A DNA stretch of 56,354 nucleotides from Beijerinckiaceae bacterium. GTDB taxonomy: Bacteria > Pseudomonadota > Alphaproteobacteria > Rhizobiales > Beijerinckiaceae. The stretch's first letter is position 1. Every line of letters begins with the position of its first letter. The DNA is taken from positions 1 through 56,354 of the forward strand of contig CANJWR010000008.1 of NCBI GenBank assembly GCA_947478455.1, read 5' to 3'. The notes beneath the pieces are model-generated. The model was not told where the DNA came from. It saw only the letters and a list, made by a program, of their open reading frames with translations, and did not search any database. Below, one piece after another: positions 1 to 9,093 of this stretch. Position numbers and translations under genes: made by a program.

Positions 1-1
1 C

Positions 2-913
2 CACATGCTGGTCTATTCCATGCTCATCGGCGTCGGTCATCTGTTCCTGATGGCCAGCCACCAGATGCTTTGCGTGCGGGCGGGTGGCGAACACGGGCGC
101 GATGTCGCATTCGGTAATTTCACGGTCTCGCAGGCGCTGGGTCAGGGGCTCGGACCACTCGTAGTCGGCTGGGTCGGCGGCGCGGCGCGCCTGCCGCCCA
201 CCGACACCCTGTTCGGCATTGCGGCAGTAGCGACGGTCCTGTCTATTCTGGTCTCCATCATGGTGCGCCCGATCAGCCGGGCGGCGGCTCCGCCGAAAGA
301 CCAGCCCGCCGTGCCGCTGATGGATTTGCTGCGCACGCGTGGACTGGCCGCCACCCTTTTCGCCGCCATCGTCACAATCACTTCGACAGAATTGCTCGGC
401 ATCTACCTGCCGCTACTGGGTACCGAACGGCACATCGACGTTGCCCATATCGGCGGCATTTTGACGGTCAGGTCCGTCTTCTCGATCCTGTCGCGTGTCT
501 TTTACGCCCAGATCGTTCGCCTGGTCGGTCGCCAGCGGCTGCTGATGATCTGCATGGCGGTCGGGGGTTGCGGCTTCCTGTTGCTTGCTCTGCCTGTGCC
601 TATCGCTGGACTCTACATCGCCGGCGCCGTGCTGGGCCTCGGGCTCGGGGTTTCATCGACGCTAACGATCACCAGCTTAGTCGAACTGGTGCCAGTACAG
701 GCCCGCGCCACAGCGATGACGCTCCGCATCACCGGCAACCGCATCGGGCAGGTGGTCATCCCGTTTCTGGCCAGTTTTCTGGCGGCCGCTACCGGTGCTG
801 CGGGCGTTCTGGGCATTATCGCCATCAATCTATGGGCTGCAGGCGTAGCGGTTCAGCGCAACCGGCGGAACTTTTCCGGCATCGAAAAGCCGCCCGGCGC
901 TCCGAAGCCCTGA
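2..913 (+). CDS. MFS transporter, 5' end cut off by the window
   Basis: This is the C-terminal three quarters of a major facilitator superfamily permease. The frame is open from the first bases of the window, and the 303 visible codons lack the first 100 or so residues of a normal ~400-residue MFS protein, so the ATG at position 5 is probably internal. The product is very hydrophobic, with successive Gly/Ala/Leu/Ile-rich membrane segments and a polar central loop (PISRAAAPPKDQPA) of the kind that joins the two six-helix halves. The substrate cannot be read. It lies 147 bases upstream of a second MFS gene on the same strand. The family call is firm; the direction of transport and the substrate are unknown. 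Confidence 0.8.
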   Translation, partial: HMLVYSMLIGVGHLFLMASHQMLCVRAGGEHGRDVAFGNFTVSQALGQGLGPLVVGWVGGAARLPPTDTLFGIAAVATVLSILVSIMVRPISRAAAPPKDQPAVPLMDLLRTRGLAATLFAAIVTITSTELLGIYLPLLGTERHIDVAHIGGILTVRSVFSILSRVFYAQIVRLVGRQRLLMICMAVGGCGFLLLALPVPIAGLYIAGAVLGLGLGVSSTLTITSLVELVPVQARATAMTLRITGNRIGQVVIPFLASFLAAATGAAGVLGIIAINLWAAGVAVQRNRRNFSGIEKPPGAPKP

Positions 914-1060
914 TTCTCGTCGAACAGGGCTGCGCTATGAGGAATCCGGTCGACAGTCTTTGTGCAGTGCACTAAATCCGTGAAGCGGTGGCCAATCGCC
1001 GCCCCAGTTCCCACAGCCTCATTGCGAGGTTTGTCGCCACGATCGGATGATCGAACGTTT

Positions 1061-2260
1061 ATGCGCCTGAAGCCGGATACATTCGCCCTGACCGTCCTGA
1101 TGGCGATGCTTTCCGCACTTGGGCCACTTTCGACCGACACCTATCTGGCGTCGCTGCCGTTCATGGCCGCAGAACTCGGTGTATCGGGCGACCGCATTCA
1201 ACTCACCCTGTCGGCCTATCTGATCGGCTTTTCGCTGGGGCAGATCGTTTTCGGACCGATTTCGGATAAATATGGGCGCAAGCCGGTTATCCTGTTCGGG
1301 CTGGCTGTTTATCTGGCTTGTTCGGTGGTCTGCGCCGCGGCGGATTCCGTCGCCGTGCTGATTGTCGCGCGCGGCCTGCAGGCTTTTGCGGCGGCCGCGC
1401 CGATTATTCTGGCGCGTGCGCTGGTGCGCGACCTCTACGAGGGTGTGCGGGCTGCGCGAGAATTGTCGGTCATGACGAGCATCTCGGGGCTGGCGCCGGT
1501 GATCGCCCCGATCCTCGGCGGCTTTTTGCAGGTCGCATTCGGCTGGCGCTCGGTTTTCGTCGCCATGACCATCGGCGGACTGACCCTGACCGCTCTGGTG
1601 GCAGTGCTGCTGCCGGAGACGATCAGGATACGTCAGCAAGGCCCGCTGTCATTTTCGAGCGTGTTCGGCAGTTTCCGCATCGTGGCGCGTAACAGGGCGT
1701 TCCTCACTTATGTGGGAATTCAGGCGATGGCCTATACGGGGCTATTCTGCTTCATCTCGAATTCGCCCTTCGTGCTTCAGAATATCTACGGCTTCTCGCC
1801 TGTGCAGTTCAGTTTCGGTTTTGCGATGGCGTCCGTGGCGTTTCTCAGCGGCACCTTTGTCAATCGCCGGCTTGTGCCGCGCATCGGGCTCAACGGCACA
1901 ATCGGGGTCGGGACAGCCTGTCTCATGGCCGGCGGACTTGCGATGATGGCGTGCATTTCAATCTGGCCGGAATCGCCCTTCGCGTTCGTGGTTCCGGCGA
2001 TGATCTACTTTCACGGAATCGGTCTTATTCTTCCCCTGGCGGTCGCCGCCGCCATGGCGCCGTTTCCGGAACGCGCCGGAGCCGCGTCCTCGCTCATGGG
2101 GCTGCTGCAGATGTCATGCGCGGCCATTGTCGGGGCTTTTGTCGGCCGCATGGTGGCGACCAGCGCCATGCCGTTGTCGGTGACGATGGCGATTGTCGGC
2201 ACTGCGTCTTTCGTCATTTTCCAGTCGACGCGCAAATTCCGACGTGACCCGTCGCACTGA
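1061..2260 (+). CDS. Bcr/CflA-family MFS drug exporter
   Basis: This is a 399-residue 12-helix MFS protein of the Bcr/CflA (DHA1) drug-efflux type. STDTYLASLP (residues 24-33) in the first periplasmic loop and the motif-A loop GPISDKYGRKP (65-75) between helices 2 and 3 are characteristic. The ATG at 1061 is chosen because residues before it, back to the GTG/ATG candidates near 962, look non-coding and hydrophilic, and MRLKPDTFALTVLM gives a standard short cytoplasmic N-terminus. By family, such proteins export bicyclomycin, chloramphenicol or related compounds by proton antiport in the inner membrane. The true substrate is unknown. It converges on the hydrolase gene with only two bases between the stop codons. 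Confidence 0.85.
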   Translation: MRLKPDTFALTVLMAMLSALGPLSTDTYLASLPFMAAELGVSGDRIQLTLSAYLIGFSLGQIVFGPISDKYGRKPVILFGLAVYLACSVVCAAADSVAVLIVARGLQAFAAAAPIILARALVRDLYEGVRAARELSVMTSISGLAPVIAPILGGFLQVAFGWRSVFVAMTIGGLTLTALVAVLLPETIRIRQQGPLSFSSVFGSFRIVARNRAFLTYVGIQAMAYTGLFCFISNSPFVLQNIYGFSPVQFSFGFAMASVAFLSGTFVNRRLVPRIGLNGTIGVGTACLMAGGLAMMACISIWPESPFAFVVPAMIYFHGIGLILPLAVAAAMAPFPERAGAASSLMGLLQMSCAAIVGAFVGRMVATSAMPLSVTMAIVGTASFVIFQSTRKFRRDPSH

Positions 2261-2262
2261 TT

Positions 2263-3084
2263 TCAGGCGATGGACTCGATGGCCGCCAGCAAGCGCAAGA
2301 TATCTTCCTCGCGCGACAAGCGGTGATCGCCGTCCTTGATGAGCGTCAGCGCCACCGGATCGCCCGCCATATGCTCGACGACTTCGAGAGCATGTCGCCA
2401 AGGCACGTCGGGGTCTTCCATGCCCTGCAGAATGTGCACGGGGCAGAACGTCCGGATGGTCTGTCCCAGCAGCAGATGCAGACGGCCGTCCTCGATCAGC
2501 GCGCGCGTGACCGGTGTGGGCTCCGGCGAATATTCGGAATGACGCAGCCAGACGCCTTTTTCTTCAATATCACGCTTCGCGTCTGGCGGCAGCCGCACCC
2601 ACAGCAGGGCCTCGGTGAAATCCACGGCCGGCGCTATCAGCGCCATGCCGGCGAGGCGTTCCGTCTCATCGAGCTTTGCCAGTTCCCGCGCCAGCAGCAG
2701 CGAAATCCAGCCCCCCATGGATGATCCGACAAGAATCTGCGGGCCTTCCGTGTTGCGTCTGACCATCTCGACGCTCTCGGCCAGCCATTTGCCGATTGTT
2801 CCATCCTCGAAGCGACCGCCCGATTCGCCGTGGCCGGAATAATCGAAACGCAGGAAGGAGCGGCCGCGCGCCGCCGCCCAATGGTCGATGCGCTCGGCCT
2901 TGGTGGACAGCATGTCGGACTTGAAGCCGCCGAGCCAGACAATGCCCGGCTGCGCCTGCCCTGCTCCCATGGCCCTGCGCCGCCGGAACGCAATGGTCCG
3001 CGCCGCATCGCGTTCTCCCACACGGTCTTTTTCAAGCCCAACGGGTTCGGGCGCGGCCGGGATTTGCGATGAAGTCTGTTTCAC
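2263..3084 (-). CDS. Alpha/beta hydrolase (ABHD10/esterase-like)
   Basis: A serine hydrolase of about 273 residues. Visible features are DYSGHGESGG (81-90), the nucleophile elbow GSSMGG (Ser122), an acid residue in GMEDPDVP (Asp224) and the catalytic His254 in DGDHRLS, in the order of the alpha/beta hydrolase fold. The DYSGHGxSxG and GSSMGGW motifs resemble the ABHD10-type thioesterase/esterase group. The open frame extends to 3411 but that part overlaps the start of the divergent glycosyltransferase and reads as Arg/Cys-rich nonsense, so I place the start at the GTG at 3084. An internal ATG is also possible. The substrate is unknown; no signal peptide is seen, so it should be cytosolic. Confidence 0.75.
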   Translation of the reverse strand: MKQTSSQIPAAPEPVGLEKDRVGERDAARTIAFRRRRAMGAGQAQPGIVWLGGFKSDMLSTKAERIDHWAAARGRSFLRFDYSGHGESGGRFEDGTIGKWLAESVEMVRRNTEGPQILVGSSMGGWISLLLARELAKLDETERLAGMALIAPAVDFTEALLWVRLPPDAKRDIEEKGVWLRHSEYSPEPTPVTRALIEDGRLHLLLGQTIRTFCPVHILQGMEDPDVPWRHALEVVEHMAGDPVALTLIKDGDHRLSREEDILRLLAAIESIA

Positions 3085-3162
3085 GAGTAACGTCCGGAAC
3101 GATTCTACCAAGGGGCAGCCGCAGATGCGTGACGCCGGGTACATACATCGCGGCGGGGCACA

Positions 3163-4389
3163 ATGCGACCGGAGATGAATTCGCCATTTCGCCATAGCGG
3201 CTCGTCGCTGGAAGGCAGGACAATCCTGCAGATCATTCCGGAACTGGACGCCGGCGGCGCAGAACGCACAACGATCGATATTGCGGACGCCCTGACACAG
3301 GCCGGCGCGCGGGCGCTCGTGGCCTCGCAGGGCGGGCGGCTGGTGAGCGAATTGCAGGCCAAGGGCGGCTGGTGGATTCCGTTTCCGGCCAAGACCAAGA
3401 ACCCGCTGCACATGCTGATCAATGTCGGGCGGCTCGAACAGCTTTTACGCGACGAGCATGTCGACATCATACACGCCCGTTCACGCGCGCCCGCGTGGGT
3501 TGCGTATTGGGCCGTACGCCGAACACGCACGCCTTTCGTGACGACCTATCACGGCGCCTATGCGGGACAGTCTGCGTTCAAGACCTTCTACAATTCCGTC
3601 ATGGCGCGCGGCGAAACCGTGATCGCCAACTCGAATTTCACGAGCGACCGCATTGCGCGGCTGCATCCGTTTGCGGCCGATCGAATCAGGGTGATTCCGC
3701 GCGGCACGGATTTTCGCAAATTCTCGCCAAATGCGGTCGATCCCCAGCGCGTGCAGCATCTGCGCGAGCAATGGGGCGTCGATTCCGATCAGCGCATCGT
3801 TCTGCTGGCCGCACGCCTCACCGGCTGGAAAGGCCAGAAGGTTCTGATCGAGGCCGCCAAAAAGCTGCACGACAGGGGGCTCACGGACGTCAGCTTCGTG
3901 CTCGCCGGAGACGCACAGGGCCGCGATAGCTACGTGCGCGAACTCGATACGCGCATCGCGGCGCTGGGCCTGAAGGGGATCGTCCGGCTCGTGGGCCATT
4001 GCGCCGATATGCCGGCGGCTTTTCTGGCCTCGTCGGTCGTGACTGTGGCGTCCACCGAGCCCGAAGCCTTCGGGCGCAGCGCCGTGGAGGCGCAGGCCAT
4101 GGGGGTTCCGGTGGTGGTGACCGATCTGGGAGCCGTGCCGGAAACCGTTCTGGCGCCGCCCGAAGTCGAGTCCAATGCCCGCACCGGCTGGCGAATTCCG
4201 CCCGGCGACCCGCAGGCGCTGGCCGATGCGCTCGAAAATGCACTTGGACTGGGCGCGACCGCGCGGGATTCGCTGTCGACGCGCGCCCGCGCCCATGTGG
4301 TCAGCCAGTTCTCGCTGGAGCGGATGTGCGCCGATACGCTCGACGTTTACACAGCGCTGCTTGAAGCGCGCGAACAACAGAGCGGCTGA
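3163..4389 (+). CDS. Glycosyltransferase, GT-B fold, GT4 family
   Basis: A 408-residue retaining glycosyltransferase. The N-terminal half has ILQIIPELDAGGAERTTID (about 21-39), the usual acceptor-side GT4 opening. The C-terminal half has RLTGWKGQKVLIEA and the donor-binding EX7E motif, E301 to E309 in EPEAFGRSAVE, followed by AMGVPVVVTDLGAVPE. The ATG at 3163 has a GGGG ribosome-binding stretch 5 bases upstream; the ATG at 3175 sits directly on a GGAG and is less likely. Proteins of this type transfer a sugar from a nucleotide donor to lipid-A core, capsule or exopolysaccharide acceptors at the inner membrane. The acceptor cannot be assigned here. It is divergent from the hydrolase, with a 78-base shared gap. 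Confidence 0.85.
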   Translation: MRPEMNSPFRHSGSSLEGRTILQIIPELDAGGAERTTIDIADALTQAGARALVASQGGRLVSELQAKGGWWIPFPAKTKNPLHMLINVGRLEQLLRDEHVDIIHARSRAPAWVAYWAVRRTRTPFVTTYHGAYAGQSAFKTFYNSVMARGETVIANSNFTSDRIARLHPFAADRIRVIPRGTDFRKFSPNAVDPQRVQHLREQWGVDSDQRIVLLAARLTGWKGQKVLIEAAKKLHDRGLTDVSFVLAGDAQGRDSYVRELDTRIAALGLKGIVRLVGHCADMPAAFLASSVVTVASTEPEAFGRSAVEAQAMGVPVVVTDLGAVPETVLAPPEVESNARTGWRIPPGDPQALADALENALGLGATARDSLSTRARAHVVSQFSLERMCADTLDVYTALLEAREQQSG

Positions 4390-4426
4390 ATTTACGGGAT
4401 TCGGGAACCATAGACCTTGAGTCCAG

Positions 4427-4454
4427 TTGACACTCGGCCCGGAACCATGATTCT
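4427..4454 (+). promoter_or_regulatory. Putative infC promoter
   Basis: A perfect -35 consensus TTGACA lies at 4427-4432. A weak -10 candidate, GATTCT, lies at 4449-4454 after a 16-base spacer and matches TATAAT at 3 of 6 positions. It would start the transcript just before the strong hairpin at 4467-4493, so the hairpin would lie at the 5' end of the infC mRNA. Predicted by eye. Confidence 0.4.
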
Positions 4455-4466
4455 GCCCATGGGTCC

Positions 4467-4493
4467 GGTCTCGTAGCCATTGGTTACGGGGCC
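4467..4493 (+). promoter_or_regulatory. Leader hairpin upstream of infC
   Basis: Two 12-base arms, 4467-4478 and 4482-4493, pair along their whole length (nine Watson-Crick and three G-U pairs) around the three-base loop ATT. The structure is 50 bases upstream of the infC start and is not followed by a T run, so it is not an intrinsic terminator. It could stabilise the mRNA, bind a ribosomal protein or IF-3, or be part of a larger leader fold. No known leader family is claimed. Confidence 0.45.
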
Positions 4494-4530
4494 CGAAGGC
4501 ATATATATGCAGGGTCCGACGATTTTATAC

Positions 4531-4536
4531 GAGGAG
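4531..4536 (+). promoter_or_regulatory. Shine-Dalgarno site that decides the infC start
   Basis: GAGGAG lies 7 bases before the ATT at 4544, which is optimal spacing, but 19 bases before the first ATG in frame at 4556, which is too far. This supports ATT as the initiation codon of infC. Confidence 0.7.
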
Positions 4537-4543
4537 TTCGCAC

Positions 4544-5083
4544 ATTCGCCGTCCGATGAAAGCACCGCCGACCCCGCAGAAAGACGGGCATCGCATCAAT
4601 CGCGATATCCGGGTCCGCGAGGTCCAATTGATCGATCACGAGGGACAGAACCGCGGCGTGGTCGAGATCTTCGAAGCGCAGAAACTCGCTGACGATGCCG
4701 GACTCGACCTCGTCGAAATCGTCCCCAATGCAAATCCGCCGGTTTGCAAAATCCTCGACTACGGCAAGTTCCGCTTCCTCGAACAGAAGAAGGCGGCCGA
4801 GGCGCGCAAGCGCCAGAAGATCGTGGAAGTGAAGGAAATCAAGCTTCGGCCGGGCATCGACGATCACGACTACGACGTGAAAATGCGCGCCGTGCGGCGA
4901 TTCTTCGAGGAAGGTGACAAGGTCAAGGTGACCCTGCGTTTCCGTGGCCGCGAAATGGCCCATCAGGATCTCGGCTACAAGCTGCTGGAGCGCGTGAAGC
5001 AGGAGACCCTCGCCATCGCCAAGGTGGAGCTGGAACCGTCGATGGAAGGCCGTCAGATGGTCATGGTTCTTTCGCCGCGCTGA
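4544..5083 (+). CDS. infC: Translation initiation factor IF-3 (ATT start)
   Basis: IF-3 binds the 30S subunit, blocks 50S joining and checks the start codon. The protein reads [20 protein letters not shown] and then [11 protein letters not shown], with the [15 protein letters not shown] motif closing the N-terminal domain and a C-terminal domain containing [16 protein letters not shown] and [11 protein letters not shown]. Starting at ATT gives 179 residues and restores the IRRP(F/M)KAPP opening that I recall as conserved in alphaproteobacterial IF-3. The first ATG (4556) would remove four conserved residues and lose the ribosome-binding site. Rare ATT/ATA/ATC starts are known in infC genes and are the basis of autoregulation, because IF-3 discriminates against such codons. 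The gene is followed by fabA, not by rpmI-rplT. Confidence 0.9.
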   Translation: MRRPMKAPPTPQKDGHRINRDIRVREVQLIDHEGQNRGVVEIFEAQKLADDAGLDLVEIVPNANPPVCKILDYGKFRFLEQKKAAEARKRQKIVEVKEIKLRPGIDDHDYDVKMRAVRRFFEEGDKVKVTLRFRGREMAHQDLGYKLLERVKQETLAIAKVELEPSMEGRQMVMVLSPR

Positions 5084-5127
5084 CCGGTTCAGCGCGCGGA
5101 CTGCCTGATTCAGGCAGAATGTCTCAT

Positions 5128-5155
5128 GTCGAAGTCGCCGCAGCGGCGCTTCGAC
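5128..5155 (+). terminator. Hairpin between infC and fabA, possible terminator
   Basis: Arms GTCGAAG (5128-5134) and CTTCGAC (5149-5155) enclose an inner CGCC/GGCG stem. A smaller hairpin, CTGCCTGA/TCAGGCAG, sits at 5101-5117. Neither is followed by a clear T run, so termination would be weak or Rho-assisted. Confidence 0.35.
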
Positions 5156-5247
5156 GGCTTTCGGCCCAAGCAGCGCTGTGATAGTTAACCCGCCTCAAAA
5201 AGCTCCGGCGAGCGTGCCGGACTGAGAACAGATAACGAAGGAACGCC

Positions 5248-5763
5248 ATGAGCGACCGGCGCTCGAGTTTCAATTACGAAGATTTGCTGGCCTGCGGCCG
5301 CGAAGAACTTTTCGGCGCCGGCAATGCCCAGTTGCCCCTTCCGCCGATGCTGATGTTCGATCGCATCACCGAGATTTTCGAGCAGGGCGGCGAGTACGGC
5401 AAGGGCTATGCCCGCGCCGAATTCGACATCAATCCCTCCCTCTGGTTCTTCGACTGTCATTTCAAGGGCAATCCGGTGATGCCCGGATGTCTCGGGGTCG
5501 ACGCCCTTTGGCAATTGACGGGCTTTTACCTCGGCTGGCTCGGCAATCCCGGGCGCGGCATGGCGCTTGGCGTCGGCGAAGTGAAATTCTCCGGTCAGGT
5601 GCGCCCGACCGTGAAGACCGTCACTTACGGCATCGATTTCAAGCGTGTCTTCAAAGGCAAGCTGGTGCTCGGCATCGCAGACGGCTGGGTCGCCGCCGAC
5701 GGCGTGCGCATCTATGAAGCCAAGGATCTTCGGGTTGGCCTCGCCAAGCCGGAAGCCGCCTGA
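5248..5763 (+). CDS. fabA: 3-hydroxydecanoyl-ACP dehydratase/isomerase
   Basis: FabA dehydrates 3-hydroxydecanoyl-ACP and isomerises trans-2- to cis-3-decenoyl-ACP, the branch point to unsaturated fatty acids in the cytosol. The 171-residue length is the family norm. The hot-dog active site is visible as [21 protein letters not shown], with His71 and Asp85 matching His70 and Asp84 of E. coli. It is first in a fabA-fabB-fabI operon: fabB starts 48 bases downstream and fabI overlaps fabB. In many rhizobia an irr regulator precedes fabA, but here infC does. The function is certain from motif and context. Confidence 0.97.
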   Translation: MSDRRSSFNYEDLLACGREELFGAGNAQLPLPPMLMFDRITEIFEQGGEYGKGYARAEFDINPSLWFFDCHFKGNPVMPGCLGVDALWQLTGFYLGWLGNPGRGMALGVGEVKFSGQVRPTVKTVTYGIDFKRVFKGKLVLGIADGWVAADGVRIYEAKDLRVGLAKPEAA

Positions 5764-5811
5764 ATTCAATATTCCGTTATGCGGCCGCCACGGCCGTCAG
5801 GAGAGATGATC

Positions 5812-7032
5812 ATGAGACGCGTCGTCGTTACCGGCATGGGGATCGTATCCTCCATCGGCAACAACCCGCAGGAAGTGCTGACGTCGCTGCGTGAAGCGAA
5901 GTCGGGCATCGTGCGCGCCGACAAATATGCCGAACTCGGATTCCGCTGTCAGGTTCACGGCGCGCCGACGCTTGATCCGGAACCTTTGGTTGACCGTCGC
6001 GCCATGCGCTTCCACGCCATGGGGACCGCATGGAATCATGTGGCGATGGATCAGGCGATCCTCGATTCGGGACTCGAAGCCTCCGATATTTCCAACGAGC
6101 GCACCGGCATCATCATGGGCTCGGGCGGACCGTCGACCCGCACGCTGATCGAAGCGGCCGATACGGTTCGCACCAAGGGCCCCAAGCGCATCGGGCCGTT
6201 CGCGGTACCGAAGGCCATGTCGTCAACCGCGTCGGCGACGCTCGCCACCTGGTTCAAGATCAAGGGCGTGAACTATTCGATCTCCTCGGCCTGCGCGACG
6301 TCCAGCCATTGCGTCGGCAACGCGACCGAGATGATCCAGTACGGCAAGCAGGATGTGATGTTCGCCGGCGGCTGCGAAGAACTGGAATGGACCCTGTCGG
6401 TTCTGTTCGATGCCATGGGGGCCATGTCGTCATCCTATAACGACACGCCGCAAACGGCCTCGCGCGCCTACGACAAGACCCGCGACGGTTTCGTCATCGC
6501 CGGCGGCGCGGGCGTGCTGGTTCTGGAAGAACTTGAACACGCGAAGGCGCGCGGCGCGAAGATCTACGCCGAAGTCGCCGGCTATGGCGCAACTTCAGAT
6601 GGCTACGACATGGTGGCCCCGTCTGGCGAAGGCGCAGAACGCTGCATGCGGCTTGCCATGTCGACGGTGAACACGCCGATCGACTACATTAACCCGCACG
6701 CCACCTCGACGCCTGTCGGTGACCTCAAGGAAATCGAGGCTATCCGCAAGGTGTTCGGCGCCGACAATTGTCCGCCGATCTCGGCGACCAAGTCGCTCAC
6801 CGGCCATTCGCTCGGCGCGGCCGGCGTGCAGGAAGCCATCTATTCGCTGCTGATGATGAACAACGACTTCATCGCCAAGAGCGCCAACATCACCGAACTC
6901 GACCCCGCCTTCGCGGACATGAACATCATTCGCGACCGTCGCAACAATGCAAAACTGGCGACTGTGATGTCGAACTCCTTCGGGTTCGGCGGCACCAACG
7001 CCACGCTGGTGTTCAAGCATGTCGACGCCTGA
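5812..7032 (+). CDS. fabB: 3-oxoacyl-ACP synthase I (KAS I)
   Basis: FabB is the condensing enzyme that elongates the cis-3-decenoyl-ACP made by FabA. The protein is 406 residues, the same length as E. coli FabB. The catalytic triad is visible: Cys161 in [12 protein letters not shown], His296 in [11 protein letters not shown] and His332 in GHSLGAAG, plus the Gly-rich SFGFGGTN near the C-terminus. In-frame ATGs lie at 5779, 5806 and 5812; AGGAG at 5799-5803 is 8 bases from 5812 but only 2 from 5806, so 5812 ([10 protein letters not shown]) is chosen. The last 14 bases overlap fabI, which suggests translational coupling. Confidence 0.96.
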   Translation: MRRVVVTGMGIVSSIGNNPQEVLTSLREAKSGIVRADKYAELGFRCQVHGAPTLDPEPLVDRRAMRFHAMGTAWNHVAMDQAILDSGLEASDISNERTGIIMGSGGPSTRTLIEAADTVRTKGPKRIGPFAVPKAMSSTASATLATWFKIKGVNYSISSACATSSHCVGNATEMIQYGKQDVMFAGGCEELEWTLSVLFDAMGAMSSSYNDTPQTASRAYDKTRDGFVIAGGAGVLVLEELEHAKARGAKIYAEVAGYGATSDGYDMVAPSGEGAERCMRLAMSTVNTPIDYINPHATSTPVGDLKEIEAIRKVFGADNCPPISATKSLTGHSLGAAGVQEAIYSLLMMNNDFIAKSANITELDPAFADMNIIRDRRNNAKLATVMSNSFGFGGTNATLVFKHVDA

Positions 7033-7858
7033 CGCGCCGCTGCCCACAGGCGACCTGATGCGCGGCAAGCGCGGCCTCATCATGGGCGTGGCCAACGACC
7101 ATTCGATTGCGTGGGGCATTGCGCGCGCTGTCGCCGCGCAGGGCGCAGAACTCGCCTTCACCTATCAGGGCGAGGCGCTCGGCAAGCGCGTCAAGCCGCT
7201 GGCCGAAAGCGTCGGTTCGAAACTCGTACTGCCCTGCGATGTCGAGGACATTGCGAGCGTCGATGCGGTTTTCGAATCGTTGAAACAGGAATGGGGCAAG
7301 CTCGATTTCGTCGTCCACGCCATCGGCTTCTCGGACAAGAACGAACTCAAGGGCCGCTATATCGACGCCACGACGCGGGAGAACTTCACCCGCACAATGG
7401 TGATCTCCTGCTATTCGTTCACCGAAATCGCCCAGCGCGCCGTACCAATGATGAACGAAGGCGGCTCGCTGCTGACGCTCACCTACGGGGGCGCAACGCG
7501 CGTCATGCCGAACTACAATGTCATGGGTCTCGCCAAGGCCGGGCTTGAAGCCAGTGTGCGCTATCTGGCGGGCGATCTCGGCCCCTCGGGCATTCGGGTC
7601 AATGCGATTTCGGCTGGTCCGATCCGCACCCTCGCGGGCGCGGGCATCGGTGAGGCGCGCGCGATGTTTGCCTTCCAGAAGGCCCATTCACCCCTGCGTC
7701 GCCCGGTGACAATCGAGGATGTGGGCGGTTCGGCGCTCTACCTTCTATCGCCGCTGTCGTCGGGCGTCACCGGCGAGATCCACTTTGTGGATGCTGGCTA
7801 CAACGTCATCTCGATGCCGCGTCCCGAAGACATGCGCGAAGATCAATCGGGCGCATAG
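7019..7858 (+). CDS. fabI: Enoyl-ACP reductase [NADH]
   Basis: FabI carries out the last reduction of each fatty-acid elongation cycle. The 279-residue short-chain dehydrogenase-type protein has the FabI-specific Gly-rich dinucleotide motif [13 protein letters not shown] and the catalytic Tyr-x6-Lys in [11 protein letters not shown] (Tyr166, Lys173), with Tyr156 of TLTYGGA matching E. coli Tyr146. AIGFS (about 101-105) aligns with the triclosan-contact loop. It starts inside the last codons of fabB in another frame (14-base overlap), so it should be coupled to fabB. It converges on the GT2 gene with 13 bases between. Confidence 0.95.
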   Translation: MSTPDAPLPTGDLMRGKRGLIMGVANDHSIAWGIARAVAAQGAELAFTYQGEALGKRVKPLAESVGSKLVLPCDVEDIASVDAVFESLKQEWGKLDFVVHAIGFSDKNELKGRYIDATTRENFTRTMVISCYSFTEIAQRAVPMMNEGGSLLTLTYGGATRVMPNYNVMGLAKAGLEASVRYLAGDLGPSGIRVNAISAGPIRTLAGAGIGEARAMFAFQKAHSPLRRPVTIEDVGGSALYLLSPLSSGVTGEIHFVDAGYNVISMPRPEDMREDQSGA

Positions 7859-7871
7859 CGCCCGGTCGTCC

Positions 7872-8981
7872 TCAGATCCAGCCGGACCGGCGCCGCCCCG
7901 TGAGGCTCGTCACGGCCAGATACAAGATTCGTTTCTGTTCGGTGCGGGCGCGCGCCAGACTGTCGAGGATGAGCCCGCAGGTCGTCATCAGGCATGCAAT
8001 CAGCATGAGGCCCGTGCAGAGAATTGCGGTCGGCATGCGCGGCACGAGGCCGGTTTCGAACCAGGTCTGAACCAGCGGAACAGCCAGCCCGACTGACAGC
8101 GCCGTACAGGCCGCAGCAAGTGCGCCGAAGAAAAGCGCAGGCCGCGTCTCTTTCAGCAGAAAGAAAAACATCGACAGGATGCGTGCGCCGTCGCGCACGG
8201 AACGCAGCTTGGAGGATGAACCCTCGGGCCGCTTGCCGTAGGGCAGCACGATTTCAGCCGTAGGCAATTTGAGCTGGCTGGCGTGAACCGAAAGTTCGGT
8301 CTCGATTTCGAAGCCGGTCGAAAGCGCCGGAAAGCTCTTCACGAAGCGGCGCGAAAAGGCCCTGTAGCCGGAAAAGATGTCGCCGTATTCTGCGCCGAAC
8401 AGCGTCGAGTAAATCCTGTTGAAGAGCCTGTTGCCGAAGGCGTGCCCGGTGCGGTGTGCGTCCTGCAGCACATTCTGCCGGGCACCGATCGCCATATCGA
8501 GATGATCGTCGACGATCATGGCCACAAGTTTTGGGGCGGATGCTGCGTCGTAAGTGCCGTCGCCGTCCGCCATCACATAAACGTCGGCGTCGATCTCGGC
8601 GAACATGCGCCGCACCACATTGCCCTTGCCGGGGCGCGGCTCGCGAAACACATCGGCGCCCGCGAGGCGCGCGCGCTCGGCCGTATCGTCCGTCGAGGCA
8701 TTGTCGAACACGCAGATGCGCGCATCGGGAAGCGCAGTACGAAAGTCCGCCACCACGCGGGCAATGGTCTTGCCCTCGTTGAAGCAGGGCAGCACGACGG
8801 CGACGCTGGTTTCTCCGGGCGCACGGGCCAGATGGCGGTCGCCAGACCCATCGAGGTCGAGATGCGGAAAGGCGGCCCGCAGTGCAGCCGTCAGGCTGGC
8901 CGATTCCAGCGGCGCGCCATCGCTCGCCCGAAAGGCGGGAGCGGCTGTCTGGGACGATCTGGCGGCTTGTTCGGCTGACAC
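7872..8981 (-). CDS. GT2 glycosyltransferase with C-terminal membrane helices (DPM/ArnC-like)
   Basis: A polyprenyl-phosphate-sugar synthase type enzyme. The GT2 domain runs from VAVVLPCFNEGKTI (about 60-73) through VFDNASTDDTA to the DxD motif ADGDGT (Asp139, Asp141) and IGARQN. Two hydrophobic segments, about 281-305 and 318-341, form a C-terminal membrane anchor. Such enzymes usually move a hexose from a nucleotide donor to undecaprenyl phosphate on the cytosolic face. The GTG at 8981 is a tentative start: longer frames reach 9101 and 9251 but run into the divergent gene. Next to it lie two GT-C-like membrane proteins that could use its lipid-linked product. Family certain; sugar unknown. 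Confidence 0.8.
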   Translation of the reverse strand: MSAEQAARSSQTAAPAFRASDGAPLESASLTAALRAAFPHLDLDGSGDRHLARAPGETSVAVVLPCFNEGKTIARVVADFRTALPDARICVFDNASTDDTAERARLAGADVFREPRPGKGNVVRRMFAEIDADVYVMADGDGTYDAASAPKLVAMIVDDHLDMAIGARQNVLQDAHRTGHAFGNRLFNRIYSTLFGAEYGDIFSGYRAFSRRFVKSFPALSTGFEIETELSVHASQLKLPTAEIVLPYGKRPEGSSSKLRSVRDGARILSMFFFLLKETRPALFFGALAAACTALSVGLAVPLVQTWFETGLVPRMPTAILCTGLMLIACLMTTCGLILDSLARARTEQKRILYLAVTSLTGRRRSGWI

Positions 8982-9093
8982 GGCAAAATCCCGGAGGGGT
9001 AACCCGATCTCAAACTTTGTGCGCGAAAGGTTGAGACCACGTGAAAGTCCAGAACCGAATGAAACTGAATTTGCGCCGCACGGGAATTCAAGA

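Noticed and set aside
962-1060. Upstream start of the Bcr/CflA transporter
   Set aside because: The extra 33 residues are polar and unlike any MFS N-terminus; the ATG at 1061 gives the normal start.
3085-3411. N-terminal extension of the alpha/beta hydrolase
   Set aside because: It overlaps the start of the divergent glycosyltransferase and encodes Arg/Cys/Pro-rich sequence with no family similarity.
7019-7032. fabB-fabI overlap as a frameshift or fusion
   Set aside because: Both proteins are full length with complete motifs; the 14-base overlap is ordinary coupling.
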